Source: Edaphochlamys debaryana
Taxonomy: Eukaryota > Chlorophyta > Chlorophyceae > Chlamydomonadales
Assembly (NCBI GenBank): GCA_016858145.1
Contig: JAEHOE010000050.1
Location: 620,001-684,000, forward strand
DNA: 64,000 nucleotides
Direction: 5' to 3'
In this document: one piece after another, positions 58,390 to 64,000 of the stretch
Numbering within the stretch: the stretch's first letter is position 1
How the letters are laid out: each line of letters begins with the position of its first letter
The notes under the pieces: generated by a model
Told to the model about the DNA's origin: nothing
The model's input: only the letters and a program-made list of their open reading frames with translations
Database searches by the model: none
Position numbers and translations under genes: made by a program

Positions 58390-59150
58390 GACAGGTGAGA
58401 GAGTTGTAGGATCCCCCGTCCTAACAGTGCTTACTCCGTTTTATGACGGGCAATCCCGGTCCGTGCTCCTGCCTCAGGCCTCCCCAGTGGCCGTCCCACA
58501 CCGCCCGGGACTACCGGTGCCCCGAGCGAGCGAGGCCCTGCTGCCCGTCCGTGCTCTCCAAGCAAGGCGGCAGATACGATACGCGTGTCCCGACTACGGT
58601 ATCATGGACCCGAGTGCACCCTACCCCCGGCCCCCAACACTCGTCACCCACACACGCCCCGGCCGTACGTCTGCTAGCTACCAGTTCCGGTAGGTGCCCC
58701 TGCGCCACTCTCGCTCTCGCTCAGCAAGCTAGTTTCACTCGCTCCAAGCCCCCGCCAGCTATCCTGAAAGGATAGAAGAAACCCAGCGCAGTCAACACCC
58801 GCCTAAGGTGCAAGGGTGGTCTACAAAGCTAACGCAGGGACGCAACACTACTTCTCTGGCCCCCACTTGCCCCCGCCCGCTCTAACTGTTTTAGGAGCAT
58901 AAAGCTCCCCTGCAAGCATCCCCGCTAGCTCCAAGGCCGCCAAACCCCTTGCCCAGCAACTCACTCCATGGGTAGAAGGACACAGCCGCTCGCCGCTGCC
59001 GCCACCCTCCCACTCGTCCAACTCACGCCGGTCCCCGAGCAGCACTTGCTGAACTGCACTGCACCACCGCCCGCGCTGCGGACATGATGCGACCGTGCCA
59101 GATCAGGCTCGGGGCGTAGGCACGGACTGGCTGGATGGGCCGGGAGCGCC
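58390..59150. other. Spacer and 3' UTR of the golgin gene
   Basis: The right part is the 3' UTR of the golgin gene. The left part may hold the promoter or further 5' exons of the unresolved gene. No TGTAA on the minus strand and no RNA gene were seen. Confidence 0.35.
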
Positions 59151-62100
59151 CTACCAGTCACCCATATGGGCTGGCCTCGCAGGGGGTGGCTGCGGGGGCA
59201 CTGGCCCGGTGCTGGGCGGGCCGGAGCCCGCGGGCGGGTACCCGCCGTAGCCCCCGGTGTAGGGCTGCGGGTGGTGCGGCTGTGCAGCATTGCCGTACGG
59301 GGACGCATTGCCGTACTGCGCAGCTGCACTGCCGTACTGCGGTTGCTGCTGGCCGTATCCTCCGTACTGCTGTGCAGCTGCCGGCGGCTGTTGCGGCAGG
59401 TAGCTGGGAGGGGCCTGGTAGGATGGCGCGGGCTGGCCCTGGCCATGGGCTTGCGCGAGGAAGGACGGCTGTGTCGGCTGAGCGGGCCGCGCGCCGGGGG
59501 CCGCCCCCCCGTACGACCCTGGCCCGGACGTGAACGGCGCAGGCGAGGCGCTGCGGAGGGAGTCGCCTGCGTGGGCCTGTGGTGGGTACGCCTGGGCCTG
59601 GGCCTGGTGCGTCAGGAAAGAGGGCTGGGAGGCGGTGACCGAGGGCTGCTGCGCGGCTGGCGGGTACTGCTGTTGGGCCTGCGCCTGGGCCTGGGCCTGC
59701 CATGGCATGGTCGCAACGGGGTAGGACTGGGCCTGGGCTGGGCCCGCGGTTGCACCCGGGGCCGCAGCGGCGGGAGCCGCGTAAGCACCCGGCGCCGCCG
59801 CCGGCTGCGAGGCCGGAGGCGTCAGGGAACGGAACGAGCCGCCGTCGCCGCCTGCGAACGACGCTCCTGTGGCGTCCGCGCCAGGCGTAGCCAGGGCAGC
59901 CGACGAGGCGGTCGTTGCGGCGAACGCCGCCGAGACGGACGAGGGTGAGTGCGAGTGCGCGGCGCCGCCCGTGAAGGAACCCGCGGACGCAGGCCCCCCT
60001 GCCCCCGACCCAGATCCCACGGATGAGTATCCGGGCTGCGTCTGCTGCTGGTATCCGCCGTCATGCAAAGGCTGGGCACCAGTCGCCGCCGCCGCCGGCA
60101 CCGCCGCCGGCGCCTGGGTGGTCGGCTGCGCGCCGCCGCCGGACCCCGCGGCCGCCTGCTCCGCCTCCGCCACCACCGCCGCGCGTGCGTCAGCCGCCTT
60201 CTGCGCCGCCAGCGCCGCCGCCAGCGAGGCCTGCTGCGCGTGCTGAGCCTCCAACTGCCGCTGCGCCGCCGCCGCCGCCTCGTCGCGGCTCAGCAGGAAC
60301 TGCACCCACTGGTCGGCCAAGGAGTCGTTGCCGCCTGGGCCCGGGATGCCGCCCAGGCCCGCGCCGGGCCCGCCCGGGCCCGCGGCGGCGCCGCCCACCA
60401 GCATGCGGCCCGCGCCGCTGACCAGCGCCAGCGGGGCGCCCGCCACGCGGCTGAGCAGGCCCCGACGGGACCCCATGAGGCCCAGGGAGGCCCGCTCCTC
60501 GTCACTCATTCCCAGCATGCGGGCCATGAGCTGGAGCACCTGTGTAGGGTAGGCATGGGGGGCGAGGGGTACGTGGAATAGGGTGGACACCAGAGGCAGA
60601 GATCAAAGGCCGGTGCATACTACTCGGGGTGAGCGCCCGCGGCGAAGGTAATGACGCTTCGCCTCCTGCGCCCCCTCCGCCCCCCTCCACCCTGCTCCCG
60701 TGCCTCCGACCCACACACGTGCCCACGTGCAGCCCCACCCACCCACCTCCTTGGAGTGGTTCCGCTGGAAGTAGGTGAGCAGCAGCTTGCCCACGATGCG
60801 CCTGTCCACCATGCCGCCGCTCTCGCTGCTCATGGCCGCCGCCTGCGCCACGGCCTGGTCCAGCGCCCGCCGCAGCATGGCGCACTCCTCGGCGGTGCGC
60901 GCCTCGGAGGCCTGCGCGGAGGCCAGCGCGGAGCGGACCTACGGGGGGGGGAGGGAGGGGGGGCGGTGAGGGGAGGGGGATGCGAGTCGGGTTGGGGAAA
61001 GTGGGATGGGGGGAGGTGGGTTGGGGAAGGTGGATGACACAGGGTTCGCGGCCGCCGAGCCAGCGGAGCGGCGCAATCGGGGGAGTGAGGCAGAGTCAGC
61101 ATAATGCACGCCTCTCGAAATTCCTGCCAACGCCCCTCTCAACCGGCGCCATCCCCACCGAGCCCTCCCACCTGCTCCACGCCCTGCTCTGCCGCCTGCC
61201 GCTCCGCCGCCGCCGCCGCCACCGCCTCCTGCGCCGCCGCCAGCTCCTGCTGCAGCCGCTGGCAGCGGTTGGCGGAGGCGCGCACCTCGAGGCGCAGCTT
61301 CTCTGCAGCTTCGCTCTCGTACGTCAGCTCGCCGAGGGCGGCCTGCAGGCGCAAGGGAAGATTAGGCCGGGTGTGCAGCCGTATGCTTATCGGACAGGGT
61401 TCTGCGTGCCTCTACCAGACAGAGTGGATATGGGGACATTCGTGGGAGGTGAAGTTACGGAGGGAAAGCGGCGGGGCCAGGTGGACCGGGCATGAGGCCT
61501 TTGGCCTGCGGATTCTGGATCCAGATCTTATGCGGGGCCTGACCTGCAGGTTCTGGATCTCGACGTCCTTGAGATCCAGCGCCTCCGTCAGCCCCGCCAC
61601 CTCGGCCTCCAGCTTGGGCAGCGCCGCACGGGCCGCCTCCAGGGCCTTGGGGAAGGAGGCGGAGGGGAGGAGGAGGATCAAAACAAGCAGCCCGTCTGTC
61701 TGGTCCCCCATCGCCCATAGCCTGTCGTTCATCCCCGTGCCCGGCCTGATGCTCACGACCCTGCGCCCTGTGCCCTCCAAACCCCGCACCCGAGCCCCCC
61801 GCACCCCCCACCTGGGTCAGCTCCGCCACCACGGCCGCGTGTCGCTCCTCGGCCGCCCGCACCTCGGCCTCCACGCGCCAGCCCACCTGAGCCGAGGGGG
61901 AGGACGAGAAAGAACCGACGTCTCAGTAAGCACGGCCGGCAGCAAGCCCGTGCCCCCCTCCCCTGCCACCGTGCACTCGCTGCACTCACTGCGCTATTTC
62001 TCACAGCCCCACGAAACCTCGGCGGCATGTACCTCCACAAACAACGCTTCCCTGGCGCAAGCGACTCGATCCCGCTCAGCACCAAACACCCTCAGTCCTA

Positions 62101-63985
62101 CCCTCCCCCCCAGCCTCAAGGCCCCCCACCCCCATTCCCCCACCTTGTCCTCCTCGTCCTCCTCGTCCTTGATCATCTGCGCCTTGAGCCGCACCAGCTG
62201 CCCCTTGAGCCGCTCCCGCTCCCCCTCGGCCCCCTCCAGCGCCCCCCGCAGCTCCTCCACCTCGGCCTGAAGCGAAGCCACCAGCGCCGCAGCGCCCCCC
62301 GCGCCCCCGCCCTCCGCACCCGCCCCCTGGGCCCCGTCCCAGGGACCTGGGGCCTCGTTGGTCCCGGCCCCAGAGGTGGGGTCGGCGGGGCCGTAGCCAG
62401 GGTCGCTGGGGCGGGCGCTAGCGCGGCCGTTGGCCAGAGCGGAGGTGGGGCCGGAGGCGGGTCCGCCGGAGGGGCCGGAGCTCGGGCCCAGGCCGCCGCT
62501 GGCACCGGTTGTGAGGGGGGAGAGCTGCGACTCGGCGCGGCTTACCTGGGGGCAGGGGTGGGGGGCAGGGGGTGGTGAGTGGAGGGGAGGCGGGAGGAAG
62601 GCCAGGGAGCGGTGAAAGGCAGTTGTGCGGGCCGGGAGACGGGCGGGAGAACAATCTGGGGAAGGGAGACGTCGGGGTGGGAGACGACACGCCATACGGT
62701 AGGCACACGCACGCTCGGGCGTACCAGCGCGGGCGTGTGGGCCGCCGAGGCCTCCGCCACTGCCGCCTGCAGCTCCTCCCGCTGCTGGGCCAGTTGGCCC
62801 TGTGTGGGGGCGGGGGGCGAGAGCAAGAGGAGCGGATGGGGTGGGTGTAAAACATCGCCAAGCCTCAGAACCCCACTACGTGCCTTGCACGAAAGGACGA
62901 ACACACGCGCGCAACACAGCACCGCCGCAGCAGTAGGTACGCCCCCCCCCCGCCCCCACTTGGTACAGGTGCGTCAGCTGCCGCTCGACCAGCACCCGGC
63001 ACGCAACACGCCCATACACACACGCGTCACCCCCCCGCCCCCGCCCCCACCTGGTACAGGTGCGTCAGCTGCCGCAGCTCCGCCGACGCCGCGTCCCGCT
63101 CCGCCGTTGTGGCCGCCAGCTGCGCTGCCAGCGCACGGACCTCGTGCTGCAGCCGGGGGGCCTCGGCGGAGGCGGCGTGGGCGGCCTCAAGCTGGGCCTG
63201 GGGGTGTGGGTGTGTGGGGGGGGGGGTGCGGTGTGGGGGGGGGGGTTGAGTAGGTGAGTGGATGGGGTTGAGTAGGTGAGTGGGTGGGGTTGAGTACCGT
63301 AGGCGGGTGGGTGGGTGGGCGGGTGGGTGGAAGTGGGTGAGTTTTGGGTGAATTGGAGATCAAAGGGGGGATAAGTGGGGTAGGCAGGTGGTGGGGTTGA
63401 GTGGGGTAGGTACTAGGTACGCGGTTGGGATTTGTTACGAGAGGGAAACGATAAGGCGGTGCGAAGGAAACCGGCGCGGAACTTTGCTGCGCGCTTGCCA
63501 CCTTCCTGTGGCCACGCTTACCAAGCCCCGAGGCTCCCGGTGCCCTCCAACCCCCCGAAACCCCCAGCTCCTCCCGCCCCGCCCGCACCTGCAGCCGCCG
63601 CGTCTCCGCCTGCAGCCGCAGCGCCTCGCCCCGCGCCTGCGCCAGCTCCCGCTCCGAGTGGCTGTCGTGGTCGCCGTAGCTGGGGGGACGTGAGGGGAGG
63701 GTACGGAGGGTACAGATTTTGGAGGTGTGGTAAGGAGGTGAGGCGCAGGGGGCGACGTCTCTGTGCACAAGCTGACGGACAACCCCCTGGTCCACGGCCC
63801 CCGGCTATGCTGTACGGCACCGCACACAACACGCACCCGCCGTACGACGATGCGGCGTGCTGCGCTCGCTCCAGCCCCGCATGCAGCGCCTCGACCTCCC
63901 GCTTGAGGGCGGCCTCGGAGGCGGCGGCGGCGGCGGCGGCGGCGGAGGACTGCGAGCGGAGGGCCTCCAGCTGGGAGCGCGCGTC
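59151..63985 (-). CDS. Golgin with GRAB/GRIP-like Arf-binding domain and prion-like tail, 3' part
   Basis: Ten exons are in the window: 63846-63985, 63589-63679, 63051-63197, 62725-62799, 62144-62545, 61812-61886, 61544-61645, 61172-61342, 60747-60938 and 59151-60539. They give 927 residues with all phases consistent; the first begins after an acceptor, so the gene runs off the right edge. The N-terminal part is coiled coil (for example LQHEVRALAAQLAATTAERD, LKGQLVRLKAQMI, LPKLEAEVAGLTEALDLKDV). Then VDRRIVGKLLLTYFQ and EVLQLMARMLGMSDEERASL form the conserved C-terminal domain of plant GRAB-type golgins (golgin candidates 3/4), followed by an amphipathic SRRGLLSRVAGAPLALV segment. Such golgins tether vesicles at cis-Golgi membranes through Arf1. 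Unusually, more than 350 residues of Gln/Ala/Pro/Tyr/Gly-rich low-complexity sequence follow, ending HMGDW. Confidence 0.8.
62954..62984 (-). repeat. Partial copy of a golgin exon end in the next intron
   Basis: cttggtacaggtgcgtcagc with flanking bases at 62954-62984 repeats 63044-63075, the end of exon 63051-63197 with its donor (coding LRQLTHLYQ). The copy is about 90 bases downstream in the transcript, inside the following intron. Confidence 0.75.
63240..63345. repeat. G-rich minisatellite in a golgin intron
   Basis: About three copies of a 21-base unit ggggttgagtaggtgagtgg(a/g)t, followed by (gggt/gggc)n. It lies in the intron between exons 63051-63197 and 63589-63679. Related gttgagt copies continue to about 63410. 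Confidence 0.8.
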
Positions 63986-64000
63986 CTGGGGTGGGGTGAG

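Noticed and set aside
57969..58391. A 140-codon Cys-rich plus-strand frame starting with ATG
   Set aside because: It overlaps minus-strand sequence that joins in phase to the next exon and has no recognisable family.
1..64000. CRISPR arrays, tRNA or rRNA genes, bacterial operons, insertion sequences
   Set aside because: I saw no spaced direct repeats of CRISPR type, no convincing tRNA cloverleaf and no transposase or reverse transcriptase frame. The intron-rich layout excludes a bacterial origin.

Overview
The window reads as nuclear DNA of a green alga of the Chlamydomonas/Volvox (core volvocine) type. The bases are very GC-rich, and genes are broken into many short exons with GTGAGN-type donors and C-rich CAG acceptors. 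Proteins are rich in Ala, Gly and Pro, and several genes are followed by a TGTAA polyadenylation signal. The families also fit: octotricopeptide-repeat (OPR) proteins, kinesin-light-chain-type TPR arrays, NACHT-WD40 proteins and lectin receptor kinases. Species cannot be fixed from the sequence alone. All gene models were built by hand from reading frame, splice sites and phase. Junctions are reliable to a base or two.

Layout, left to right. 25-845 (+) is the 3' end of an OPR-like gene. 2029-6978 (-) is a complete gene for a predicted lipid-anchored protein with a TIR-like segment and eight TPRs. 7598-10165 (-) is a second OPR-like gene with a probable organelle transit peptide. 10535-10891 (+) is a 91-residue RIIa/Dpy-30-like protein, divergent from it. 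12251-15613 (+) is a ZIP metal transporter, convergent with 17404-24675 (-), an uncharacterised WD40 protein.

26402-38738 (-) is a 42-exon gene for a STAND/NLR-like protein: N-terminal myristoylation signal, TIR-like segment, NACHT ATPase and about 15 WD40 blades. 41656-52704 (-) is a 29-exon receptor kinase: signal peptide, C-type-lectin-like, jacalin-like, C-type-lectin-like, jacalin-like, transmembrane helix, kinase. 55553 to about 58225 (-) is a poorly resolved gene. 59151-63985 (-) is the 3' part of a golgin with a GRAB/GRIP-like Arf-binding domain and a long Q/A/P/Y-rich tail. The rest of that gene lies beyond the right edge.

The most interesting part is 2-53 kb. A double-lectin receptor kinase, a TIR-like/NACHT/WD40 protein and a TIR-like/TPR protein lie close together. 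The last two share an N-terminal M-G-x-G-x-S signal and the same core motif. This looks like the surface-sensor plus intracellular-STAND arrangement of innate immunity or self/non-self recognition. That function is an inference from domain content, not shown. Other points of note are a run of ten C at 28677-28686 that breaks the frame of one WD40 exon, symmetric 126-nt exons encoding 42-residue repeats in two unrelated repeat arrays, and partial copies of exon ends inside neighbouring introns.
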